NCBI GenBank assembly: GCA_041392205.1
Contig: JAWKMO010000028.1
Coordinates: 1-19,929 of the forward strand
Length of the DNA: 19,929 bases
Source of the DNA: Halomarinibacterium sp041392205
GTDB lineage: Bacteria; Bacteroidota; Bacteroidia; Flavobacteriales; Flavobacteriaceae
Reading direction: 5' to 3'
The translations under genes and the position numbers were made by a program. The notes under the pieces are model-generated. The model searched no databases and had not been told where the DNA came from. It saw only the letters and a program-made list of their open reading frames with translations. Shown here one piece after another: positions 8,384 to 16,800 of the stretch. How positions within the stretch are numbered: position 1 is the first letter of the stretch; every line of letters starts with the position of its first letter.

Positions 8384-8489
8384 GTTATGAAATGTTCGTT
8401 TTAAAGGTTAATTTTTTACTAAATTAAAAAAATAGTTGAAATTAGTCTCAAATTTTGAAGTCAAGTTTATTGGTTTTTTTATTTTAAAA

Positions 8490-8521
8490 TTTGTTAAGTG
8501 TTTGTTAATCTTTTAGTTATG
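8490..8521 (+). promoter_or_regulatory. Weak candidate promoter for the SusC/SusD genes
   Basis: TTTG (8490-8493), a 20-base gap, then TAGTTATG (8514-8521), one base off TAnnTTTG. The -7 element lies inside the left arm of the long inverted repeat, so the promoter and the repeat would be physically linked. A start near 8528 would give a leader of about 420 bases containing most of the repeat. This rests on a motif match only. Confidence 0.25.
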
Positions 8522-8615
8522 ACAGCATTAATTTCAAATAGTGTAAGTTTATTAAGTTTAATTGATCACAATTAAGTTTCTATCTTTTTTTTGAAATTAA
8601 TGCTGTCATAACTAA
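8513..8615. repeat. Long inverted repeat, 26-bp perfect arms, 51-bp spacer
   Basis: The left arm 8513-8538 (begins TTAGTTATGACAGC) is the exact reverse complement of the right arm 8590-8615. The spacer 8539-8589 contains three copies of TAAGTTT (8544, 8553, 8573) and a smaller hairpin TTAATTG-ATCA-CAATTAA (8558-8575). A transcript crossing it would form a very stable stem, extendable by a U-G and a U-A pair at the base. No U-run follows on either strand, so it does not look like an intrinsic terminator. No flanking target-site duplication was seen. Confidence 0.9.
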
Positions 8616-8623
8616 GAAAATTT

Positions 8624-8737
8624 AAAAAATCAATCCTCTTAAACCTATTAAATCTTTTTTATATTTTTTATTTATTAAAGGTTAGGTAAAATGAGGTGTA
8701 ATTGAATTAGCTTTCTATTATAGAGGATTGATTTTTT
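8624..8737. repeat. Second inverted repeat, 16-bp perfect arms, 82-bp spacer
   Basis: AAAAAATCAATCCTCT (8624-8639) is the exact reverse complement of AGAGGATTGATTTTTT (8722-8737). It starts only 8 bases after the first inverted repeat. Inside the spacer, AACCT near 8643 and AGGTT near 8680 could pair as an inner stem with flanking TTAA matches. The right arm is followed by a T-run (to 8738), so on the plus strand it could weakly resemble a terminator, although the loop is too large for a typical one. Confidence 0.8.
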
Positions 8738-8947
8738 TACTTAATAAAATTAGCAAGATAAACCGCAATAATAATTTAGAATTTAGTTTCTATTTTATTG
8801 GGTTTTGTATTAATACATAGGTAATCAAATCAATAAAATATTGTATATTTCGTAATTATTTAATAATTTATTAACATTGCATAAAATTTAAAAGATCGAA
8901 ACATAACTAATAACTATTTATTACATTAACTTTAAACCGAAAACTAT

Positions 8948-11900
8948 ATGAAAAACAAATTACTAACTAAACTTTTGTTGCTCCCCTTGGTATTTATTAT
9001 GGGAAGTTCAGCATACGCTCAAATTACAGTGAGTGGAAATGTAACAGATGCTAATGCTGGAATACCTGGTGTTAACGTTATTGTTAAAGGAACTTCCAAC
9101 GGAGCACAAACAGACTTTGATGGTAATTACACCCTCAACAATGTGGCCAATGATGCAACTTTGGTGTTTAGCTATTTAGGCTATGCTACTCAGGAAGTGG
9201 GCGTAAATGGACAAACCACCATAAATGTAACTTTAGTAGAAGATATTGAATCTTTAAACGAAGTTATTGTTATTGGATATGGTACTACTACCGTTAAAGA
9301 TGCTACTGGGGCTGTTACTGCAGTTACCTCGGAAGATTTTAACCAAGGAGTCATTATATCTCCAGAACAATTAATACAAGGAAAAACCGCTGGAGTTCAA
9401 ATTTCTCAAAGCAGCGGTGAACCTGGTGCAGGCGTGGATATTCGTATTCGTGGTGCCAGTTCTGTGCGGTCTAATAACAACCCTTTATTTGTGGTTGATG
9501 GCATTCCTTTATCTGGGGGTAATACTTCCGCAGAAGGTGCTAACATTGGGGTAGGTTCTACATCTGCAAAAAACCCACTTAGTTTCTTAAATCCAAATGA
9601 TATTGAAAGTATCAGTATTCTTAAAGATGCTTCTGCAACCGCTATTTACGGTTCTAGAGGTGCTAATGGGGTTGTTTTTATTACCACAAAATCTGGTAAA
9701 GGAGCATTAGGAAGCTCTTGGGAGTTTTCATCCAATTTGAGTATTTCATCCGTTCCAAAGACTTACGATTTACTTTCAGGAGATGAATTTCTAGAGCAAA
9801 CAGAACTAGCTGGATTTAATGTAGCTGAAAAAGATTTTGGATCCAATACCGATTGGCAAGATTTTATTTTTAGAACCGCTGCATCAACTAACAACGACTT
9901 ATCCTATTCTGACAATTATGGAAGTGGTAACTTGAGAGCTACCTTTAGTTACGGAAAAACCTTTGGAGTTGTTGAAAACAGTGACTTAGAAAGAATTACT
10001 GGTCGATTAAATGTAAATCAACGATTTTTAAACAATAAATTAAAGTTAGGATTACAATCTTCCATCTCTAGAGTAAATGATCAAACGGCTCCTATAGGAG
10101 GAAGTGCAGGTTTTAGAGGAGACTTAATTGGTGCTGCATATTCAGCAAATCCAACTTGGCCAACTGCTGTAGATTTTGATGGAACGGGAGGATTATTAAG
10201 CCCTGCTACCGCATTAGCATTCACACAAAACATCACAAATACCAATCGTATTTTAGCAAATTTCTCTGCCGAGTATTCTTTTATACCCGAACTTTCTGCT
10301 AAAATAAATTTAGGTTTTGATACTTCAGAATCCACAAGAACTGCAGTTGCTTCAGAAAATGCTAGAAATTTTGATCAAGGAGTTTTTGGAAATGGTATAG
10401 GTGCTATCAACGACTTAAATACCGAAAGCAAACTTCTTGAAGCAACTTTAAATTATAAAAAAGATTTTTCTAATTCTTCTTTAGATATTCTTGTTGGTTA
10501 CTCTTTTCAAGATTTCCAAAGAGATGGTAGAAACATTAGTGGTTGGGGATTCTTTACCGATGAATTAAATGAAATGGGAGAAGATCTTGAAAATACCGCT
10601 AACAGAATTGAGGATAATATTGAAGGGGATTATCAACAATATGGATATGCCGGAAATATTGCTGGAGGAATATTTGTAAATAGACTTTTCCCAGAACCCA
10701 CAACCGATTTTATTGTTGGTATAGGTAACCTTGGAGTTAAATCTTTATTTGTAGATACTTTTGACAATACAGACGAAATTCAATCCTATTTTGGAAGAAT
10801 TAATTATTCTATCGCAGATAAATACTTATTTACTGGAACGGTAAGAGCAGATGGCTCATCAAGATTTGGTGAGGATAACCAATATGGTATTTTCCCATCT
10901 GGAGCGTTTGCTTGGAAAATCAACAACGAAGATTTTGTGGGTGACGCTGTATCCACACTTAAATTACGTTTAGGATATGGTATTACCGGTAACCAAGAAG
11001 GTCTTGGTTATGGAAACTTTACACAAAGACAACGTTATGCAGGTGGTGATGTGATAGGTGATGGAGGGGAAATTAATATCCCAGGTATTGTTGATGTATC
11101 TTTTCCAAATCCTGAGTTAAGATGGGAAGAAACAACGCAATATGCTGCAGGTATCGATTTTGGATTTAATAATGATCGATTTACAGGTACTGTAGACGTG
11201 TACAGAAAAGAAACTAAAGACCTTTTGTTTAATGTATTAGCTGCTCAGCCATCCGTTCAACCCTTCTTGTTTTTAAACTTACCAGATTCTAAGGTAGTTA
11301 ACGAAGGTATTGAACTATCGTTATCGTATGATATTATTGATGGTGATGATTTATCTTGGAACGCTAGCTTTAATGTTGCTTATAACAAAAACTTAGTAGA
11401 AGATCTACAAGGTGAATTTGATGCAGGGACTATTCGTGGACAAGGGTTATCATTAGCTTTTGCTCAAAAATTAAAAGCTGGAGAGCCTTTATTTTCTTAT
11501 TTCCTAAGAGATTTCGAAGGATTTGACCCTGCTACGGGACAACCCATTCAAACTGATGTTCAAGATTTCGTAGGCAAAAGTGCCTTACCAGATCTTACAG
11601 GTGGTTTCTCTACCTCTCTTTCCTATAAAAATTGGACCGTTTCAACCTATTTGGCTGGACAATTTGGACACTACATCTACAACAACACAGCAAATGCTTT
11701 CTTTACAGCAGGTGCCTTTAGAGGGGGTAGAAATGTTCCCTTGGATGTATTGACCACAGGAGAATCTTTTGATGCTGCAGCAGATGTTTCAACTAGATTC
11801 CTAGAAAGTGGCGATTTTATTCGTATGCAAAATGCCACTGTAAGTTATTCTTGGCCCTTAAAAGAAGATGCTTTCTTCTCTAACTTGGTTCTTTCTGTAA

Positions 11901-12067
11901 CTGGACAAAACCTTTTTGTAATTACAGATTATACAGGACTAGACCCAGAGGTTAGCACTTCACCGGCAGGAGGAGATTTACTTAACGGCCTACCTGTTTT
12001 TGGTATTGATTACGCATCATTTCCAAGACCAAGAACTTTCACATTAGGATTTAATGCTAAATTTTAA
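8948..12067 (+). CDS. SusC-like TonB-dependent outer-membrane receptor
   Basis: 1039 residues, typical SusC/RagA length. The signal peptide is residues 1-24 (ending SAYA, then Q). Next comes a carboxypeptidase-regulatory-like beta-sandwich (~27-98) with VSGNVTDANAGIPGVNVIVKG-type residues and FDGNYTL, then the TonB-box-type SLNEVIVIGYG (102-112). The plug domain follows (~115-250), with GKTAGVQI, RIRGASS, FVVDGIPL, the DIESISILKDASATAIYG signature and GANGVVFITTK. The remainder is a 22-strand-type barrel ending in the aromatic Phe of FTLGFNAKF. It imports oligosaccharide across the outer membrane using TonB energy, together with the SusD partner encoded 11 bases downstream. The substrate is inferred as a fructan or fructose-containing glycan from the neighbouring GH32 operon. 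It may be controlled by the structured region upstream. Confidence 0.96.
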   Translation: MKNKLLTKLLLLPLVFIMGSSAYAQITVSGNVTDANAGIPGVNVIVKGTSNGAQTDFDGNYTLNNVANDATLVFSYLGYATQEVGVNGQTTINVTLVEDIESLNEVIVIGYGTTTVKDATGAVTAVTSEDFNQGVIISPEQLIQGKTAGVQISQSSGEPGAGVDIRIRGASSVRSNNNPLFVVDGIPLSGGNTSAEGANIGVGSTSAKNPLSFLNPNDIESISILKDASATAIYGSRGANGVVFITTKSGKGALGSSWEFSSNLSISSVPKTYDLLSGDEFLEQTELAGFNVAEKDFGSNTDWQDFIFRTAASTNNDLSYSDNYGSGNLRATFSYGKTFGVVENSDLERITGRLNVNQRFLNNKLKLGLQSSISRVNDQTAPIGGSAGFRGDLIGAAYSANPTWPTAVDFDGTGGLLSPATALAFTQNITNTNRILANFSAEYSFIPELSAKINLGFDTSESTRTAVASENARNFDQGVFGNGIGAINDLNTESKLLEATLNYKKDFSNSSLDILVGYSFQDFQRDGRNISGWGFFTDELNEMGEDLENTANRIEDNIEGDYQQYGYAGNIAGGIFVNRLFPEPTTDFIVGIGNLGVKSLFVDTFDNTDEIQSYFGRINYSIADKYLFTGTVRADGSSRFGEDNQYGIFPSGAFAWKINNEDFVGDAVSTLKLRLGYGITGNQEGLGYGNFTQRQRYAGGDVIGDGGEINIPGIVDVSFPNPELRWEETTQYAAGIDFGFNNDRFTGTVDVYRKETKDLLFNVLAAQPSVQPFLFLNLPDSKVVNEGIELSLSYDIIDGDDLSWNASFNVAYNKNLVEDLQGEFDAGTIRGQGLSLAFAQKLKAGEPLFSYFLRDFEGFDPATGQPIQTDVQDFVGKSALPDLTGGFSTSLSYKNWTVSTYLAGQFGHYIYNNTANAFFTAGAFRGGRNVPLDVLTTGESFDAAADVSTRFLESGDFIRMQNATVSYSWPLKEDAFFSNLVLSVTGQNLFVITDYTGLDPEVSTSPAGGDLLNGLPVFGIDYASFPRPRTFTLGFNAKF

Positions 12068-12078
12068 AAAAAAAGAAT

Positions 12079-13629
12079 ATGAAAAATAAATTTTTTAACT
12101 ACGTAAAACCAATTTTCGCAATTGCGTTTTTATTGACAATTACGGTGTCTTGTACTGATTTAGCTATTGAAGAATCAGATTCAATTATTGCCGAAGGATC
12201 TACCGTTTTTGAAGGGGTTGCTGATGTTGATGCATCATTAACAAACCTTTACAACGATACCTATGGACAACTTGGAGACCAAGCTAATTTCTTTGCCCTA
12301 AACGAAGTTTCTACAGATGAAACGCTAGTTCCTACACGTGGAACCGACTGGGGTGACAATGGGATATGGAGAACATTACATTCTCATACTTGGAGTGCAA
12401 CACACCAATATATACTAAGTACTTGGAATAACTTAAACCAAAATGTGTTTAGAGCTTCTCAAATTATTGACCCTTTAAGTGGTCCTACAGCAGCTCAAGA
12501 AGCAGATGCTCGTTTTTTAAGAGCATTTAGTATGTATTTTGTTTTGGATATGTGGGGTGTTGCTCCCTTTAGAAATCCAACAGACGGGGCAGACGTAAAC
12601 CCTTCTGTTCTTTCAGCTCAAGAAGCATATGATTTCATTATTAATGATCTTGAAACCGCTATACCTAATTTACCGGATAATGGTCCTAGTGAAAGCAACA
12701 ATAGAGCTACCCAAGCTGCTGGAAACTTTCTATTAGCAAAAGTTATTTTAAATTCTGAAAGATATACAGGAAGTGCTCCTAATTATCAAAGAGTAGTAGA
12801 TTTAGTTGATGCCATTGCTGCTGATGGATATGCCCTACAAGCTGGTTATTTCGAATTATTTCAACAATCTGTAGATAATGAAACTATTTGGTTTGCCAAT
12901 ACTGGTGTTGGAAACAGAATTTGGAACGGACTTCACTATAACCAAAACTCTCCTGATAATACCGGAGGTGGATGGAATGGTTTTACCACTTTAGCTGAAT
13001 TTTACGATAGCTTCGAAGGGGATCCTAATAGTAATAATGTAGGAGATGGTCAAGAAGAAAGAAGAGGATGGGTACCTGATGCATCAAATGCAAATGCTCA
13101 AAATTTAGGTATTGGTTATGGCTTCTTAATTGGTCAACAATATGAAGAAGATGGTACGATTCTTAAAGACAGAACAGGAGAGCCTTTAGTATTTACAAAA
13201 GAACTTCCAGGATTATCTGGAAACGGTGAAAACACTGGTGTTCGTATTATTAAGTATCACCCTGGTGATGATGGTGGTTCCTTTAGAGGACACGAAATCG
13301 TATTCCGTTATGCAGATGCTCACTTAATGAAAGCGGAAGCCATGATGCGTATGGGCGGTAATGCTACTACTTTAGTGAACGAACTTAGAACTCTTAGAGG
13401 AGCAACTCCACTAGGCAGTGTCTCTGAAGCAGATATGCTTGCTGAAAGAGGCCGTGAGTTATACGTTGAGTTTTGGAGAAGAAATGATTTATTGCGTTTT
13501 GGCCAATTTACAAGAAATTGGGAATTTAAAAACGAAGCTTCTGTTGGTGACCCAACTTGGAACCTTTACCCTATTCCAATCAACGCCTTACTTTCTAATC
13601 CCAACCTAGTTCAAAATCCTGGTTATTAA
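12079..13629 (+). CDS. SusD/RagB-like glycan-binding surface lipoprotein
   Basis: 516 residues. Lipoprotein signal with lipidation site Cys25 (ITVSC), followed by an acidic stretch (TDLAIEESD) consistent with export to the surface. SusD features are the N-terminal helical part with EADARFLRAFSMYFVLDMWG (141-160), the TPR-like helix RATQAAGNFLLAKVILN (209-225), and the C-terminal RagB/SusD part with FRYADAHLMKAEAMMRMGG, NELRTLRG and RGRELYVEFWRRNDLLRFG. It forms the lid over the SusC barrel and binds the glycan at the cell surface. The ATG at 12079 follows the SusC stop by 11 A-rich bases, so both are co-transcribed. A strong terminator 20 bases after the stop ends the unit. No SusE/SusF-type gene follows directly. 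Confidence 0.96.
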   Translation: MKNKFFNYVKPIFAIAFLLTITVSCTDLAIEESDSIIAEGSTVFEGVADVDASLTNLYNDTYGQLGDQANFFALNEVSTDETLVPTRGTDWGDNGIWRTLHSHTWSATHQYILSTWNNLNQNVFRASQIIDPLSGPTAAQEADARFLRAFSMYFVLDMWGVAPFRNPTDGADVNPSVLSAQEAYDFIINDLETAIPNLPDNGPSESNNRATQAAGNFLLAKVILNSERYTGSAPNYQRVVDLVDAIAADGYALQAGYFELFQQSVDNETIWFANTGVGNRIWNGLHYNQNSPDNTGGGWNGFTTLAEFYDSFEGDPNSNNVGDGQEERRGWVPDASNANAQNLGIGYGFLIGQQYEEDGTILKDRTGEPLVFTKELPGLSGNGENTGVRIIKYHPGDDGGSFRGHEIVFRYADAHLMKAEAMMRMGGNATTLVNELRTLRGATPLGSVSEADMLAERGRELYVEFWRRNDLLRFGQFTRNWEFKNEASVGDPTWNLYPIPINALLSNPNLVQNPGY

Positions 13630-13648
13630 TTTAACCTTTCATAGAAAT

Positions 13649-13681
13649 AAAAAAAGGTCGCTTTATGGGCGACCTTTTTTT
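13649..13681 (+). terminator. Rho-independent terminator after the SusC/SusD genes
   Basis: A 13-bp perfect stem: an A-run plus GGTCGC (13649-13661) pairs with GCGACC plus a T-run (13669-13681), with a 7-base loop TTTATGG. It lies 20 bases past the SusD stop. It suggests that the two VCBS lipoproteins downstream have their own promoter or depend on partial read-through. Confidence 0.9.
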
Positions 13682-13753
13682 ATTTCAAATTTTAATTAAT
13701 ATTTCATTAATCTTTTTGGCTTTTGGTTAATTTAAAAATTCTAGCAAAATACA

Positions 13754-13773
13754 TAAATTAGCTTGCTAATTTA
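13754..13773. promoter_or_regulatory. Palindrome upstream of the VCBS lipoprotein genes, possible operator
   Basis: TAAATTAGCTTGCTAATTTA consists of 9-bp perfect arms around a TT centre, 41 bases upstream of the ATG at 13815. Size and position fit a dimeric regulator site. It differs from the CG-centred palindrome near lacI. The surrounding 133-base gap after the terminator has no clear TAnnTTTG promoter, although TTTG copies occur at 13715 and 13722. Confidence 0.4.
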
Positions 13774-13814
13774 AAATTATTATAGCTCTCTATAAATCCC
13801 TTATTAACAGGATA

Positions 13815-16800
13815 ATGTTATTTAAAAAATTACTCTTTTTTTCCTTTATAACATTCATACTATCGTGTGGGGAAAAAGAAGAAGTACTTTTTTCAAAACT
13901 TTCTAACAGTATTACAAAAATTGACTTTCAAAATAAAATTCAATCAAATGTAAATCTTAACATCCTCAACTATATCTACTATTACAATGGGGCTGGAGTC
14001 GCTTCAGCAGATTTTAATAATGATGGACTAATAGACCTTTATTTTACCGCAAACCAGTCTGAAGATAAATTATACCTTAATAAAGGACAGTTTACATTTC
14101 AAGATATTACCAAAGAAGCCCAAATCGACAATGCTGAAAACTGGACCAATGGCGTTTCTATAGTAGATATTAATCAAGATGGATGGATGGATATTTATAT
14201 TTGTAAAACAGGAGACTATCTTTCCATTAAAGGGAAAAACCTACTGTATGTAAATCAAGGTTTACAAAAAAACAACATTCCTATCTTTAAAGAAGAAGCC
14301 TCAAAATACAACCTTGATTTTATAGGATTTTCCACTCAAGCTAGTTTTTTTGATTACGACTTAGACGGCGATTTGGATTTGTATCTTTTAAACCATAGCA
14401 CGAACCCCAATCAAAATTACGGTAAAGGAAGTGCCCGAACCCTTCCTAATAAAGAATCTGGCGACAAATTATTTGAAAACAAAAACGGTATTTTTGAAGA
14501 TGTTTCTGAAATCTCTGGCATTTTTCAAAGCAAAATAAGTTATGGATTAGGGGTTTCAACAAGTGATATAAACAATGACGGTTATACAGACCTATATATA
14601 AGTAATGACTTTTTTGAAAACGATTATCTCTATATTAATCAAGGAAATAAAACGTTTAAAGAAGTAATACATACTGAAAATCCACCCCTTGGACACACGA
14701 CCCATTACTCCATGGGGAACGACATTGCCGATATTAATAATGATGGTTTTACCGATATCATTTCGGTAGATATGCTTCCCGAAGATTTAAAAACATACAA
14801 AACCTCGGGGACAGAGTTTAACTATCAAAACTATATCAATTATATAAAAAATGGGTATGCTTACCAGTACATGCAAAACACCTTACAACTTAATAATGGA
14901 AATGGCAGTTTTAGTGAAACTGGATACCTTAGTGGAATTTCTGCAACCGAATGGTCTTGGAGTCCTTTAATAGCAGACTTTGATAACGATGGTTTGAATG
15001 ATTTATACATAACAAACGGTATTAAAGGGGCCACCAACGATATGGATTTTATCAATTTTATTGCTAATGATCAAATTCAAAAAACGTTGGGTGCAACTAT
15101 GACCGAAAAGGAAATGGAATTCATTAAAAAAATACCAGAAAAAAAAACCAGCAATTATATTTTTAGGAATAAGGGAAATAATGAGTTTGAGAATACCACA
15201 AAATCATGGACTTCGCCCCTACCGTCTTTTAGCAATGGTGCGGCCTATGCAGATCTTGACAACGATGGCGATTTAGATCTTATCGTAAACAATGTGAATG
15301 AACCTGCTTTTATTCTAGAAAACAAATTAAATGAAAGATTCAAAAAAAGAAGTTTTTTAAAAATTAATTTCGAAGGAAATGCTCCCAATCGTTTTGGCAT
15401 TGGGGCTAAGGTTATTGTGTTTTCTGGTAATAAAAAACTAATTAAAGAAAATTACACCACCCGTGGATATCTTTCTTCTGTGGCACCAGAAGTACATTTT
15501 GGCCTAGACACCCTTCAAAAAATAGATTCATTACATATTATTTGGCCAAACCATGCATTTGAAACCCTTAAAAATATAATCCCAAAACAAACCCTAAAAG
15601 TAACCCAAAATAAGGCTAAAGGAAATTATTATAAAACTTTTAAAAATAAGGCAACTACTTTACTAACCCAAGTTGATGCTCCTTTTGAGTATCGCCACGT
15701 GGAAAACAGCAATATCGAGTTTAATAGAGACCCGCTTACCCCTTTTTCTACGGCTAATGAAGGTCCATCGGTATCGATCGTAGATACTAATAATGATGGA
15801 TTAGAGGATGTTTTTTTAAGTGGTGCTAAAGGGCAAGCATCGCAGCTTTTTATACAGAAAAAGGAGGGTCTTTTTGCCCTTCAACAGGAAACATTATTTG
15901 AAGAAGACGCCATAAATGAGGATGTTTCTCATGTTTTTTTTGATGCCACTACTAATGGATATAAAGACCTAATAGTAGTGAGTGGCGGAAATGAATTTAT
16001 TACTGGTAAAGCCGTAACTCCAAGATTGTACTTAAATAAAGGAGGCGTGTTTCAAAAAGATACAACCCAATTTACCAATGTCTTTGTCAATGCTTCTAAA
16101 GTTACCGCAATTGACCTTGACAACGATTCAAATTTAGACATTTGTATTACTTCGAATGGGATTCCGCAAAAATTTGGTCATACTCCCCAACAATATCTTT
16201 TTAAAAATGATGGAAAAGGAAATTTTACGGATATCACTAAAGAATTTGGACAGGAATTTTCAGATATCGGAAACTGTAACGATATTTTTTGGATCGATAT
16301 AAACAACGATTCCTTTACCGATGCTATTGTGGTGGGAGATTGGATGCCTGTTTCACTATTTATTAATGATGGCAAAAGGCTTACCCTACAAAAAAACAAT
16401 GGCCTAGATGCTTCCAACGGGTTTTGGAATAGTGTAAAAGCTGCCGATTTTGACCATGATGGAGACATCGACTTGGTCGCTGGAAATTGGGGGCTTAATT
16501 CTCGTTTGCAGGCTTCCAAAAAAGAACCCATTACACTCTATAAAATGGATTTTGACGGTAATTCTTCAGAAGAAACCGTAGTGACCTATTTTTATCAAGG
16601 AACAGAAACTACAGTGGCTTCAAAAGAAGAATTAGCCAAACAAATGCCCTTTATTAATAAAAAATATTTGTCTTATAAAGAATTTGCTAACGCAACCATT
16701 GCAGAAGTATTTTCAGCAGAAAAACTTCAAAAATCCCTTCAAAAAAAGGTGTTTGAGTTAGCTACATGCTATTTTGAAAATACCGGAAATAACTCTTTCA

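Larger units (their letters stand above)
8277..8947. other. 671-bp noncoding lacI-susC intergenic region
   Basis: Very AT-rich region between divergent lacI and the SusC gene. In it I see a candidate lacI -7 element (8338-8345), a CG-centred operator palindrome (8370-8383), a 26-bp-arm inverted repeat (8513-8615) and a 16-bp-arm inverted repeat (8624-8737), followed by about 210 bases of plain AT-rich sequence before the SusC ATG. Only tiny ORFs of a few codons exist, so no leader peptide is called. No convincing promoter was found close to susC. TATATTTC at 8845-8852 is one base off the -7 consensus but lacks a -33 partner. Confidence 0.9.

Noticed and set aside
8513..8615. Long inverted repeat as an intrinsic terminator for lacI or susC
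   Set aside because: Neither strand has a U-run after the stem, the loop is 51 bases, and it lies upstream of both divergent genes, not downstream of either.
8845..8852. TATATTTC as the -7 element of the SusC promoter
   Set aside because: One base from consensus in a very AT-rich stretch and no TTG at the required distance upstream. Too weak to call.
16178..16531. 117-codon minus-strand ORF inside the first VCBS gene
   Set aside because: It is antisense to a well-supported lipoprotein gene with continuous calcium-binding motifs, has no recognisable domain or signal, and reflects the codon pattern of the opposite strand. Similar short ORFs at 1960-2178, 4231-4416, 4837-5022, 5204-5389, 5937-6128, 10081-10335, 13418-13609, 14861-15055 and 19173-19400 were dropped for the same reason.
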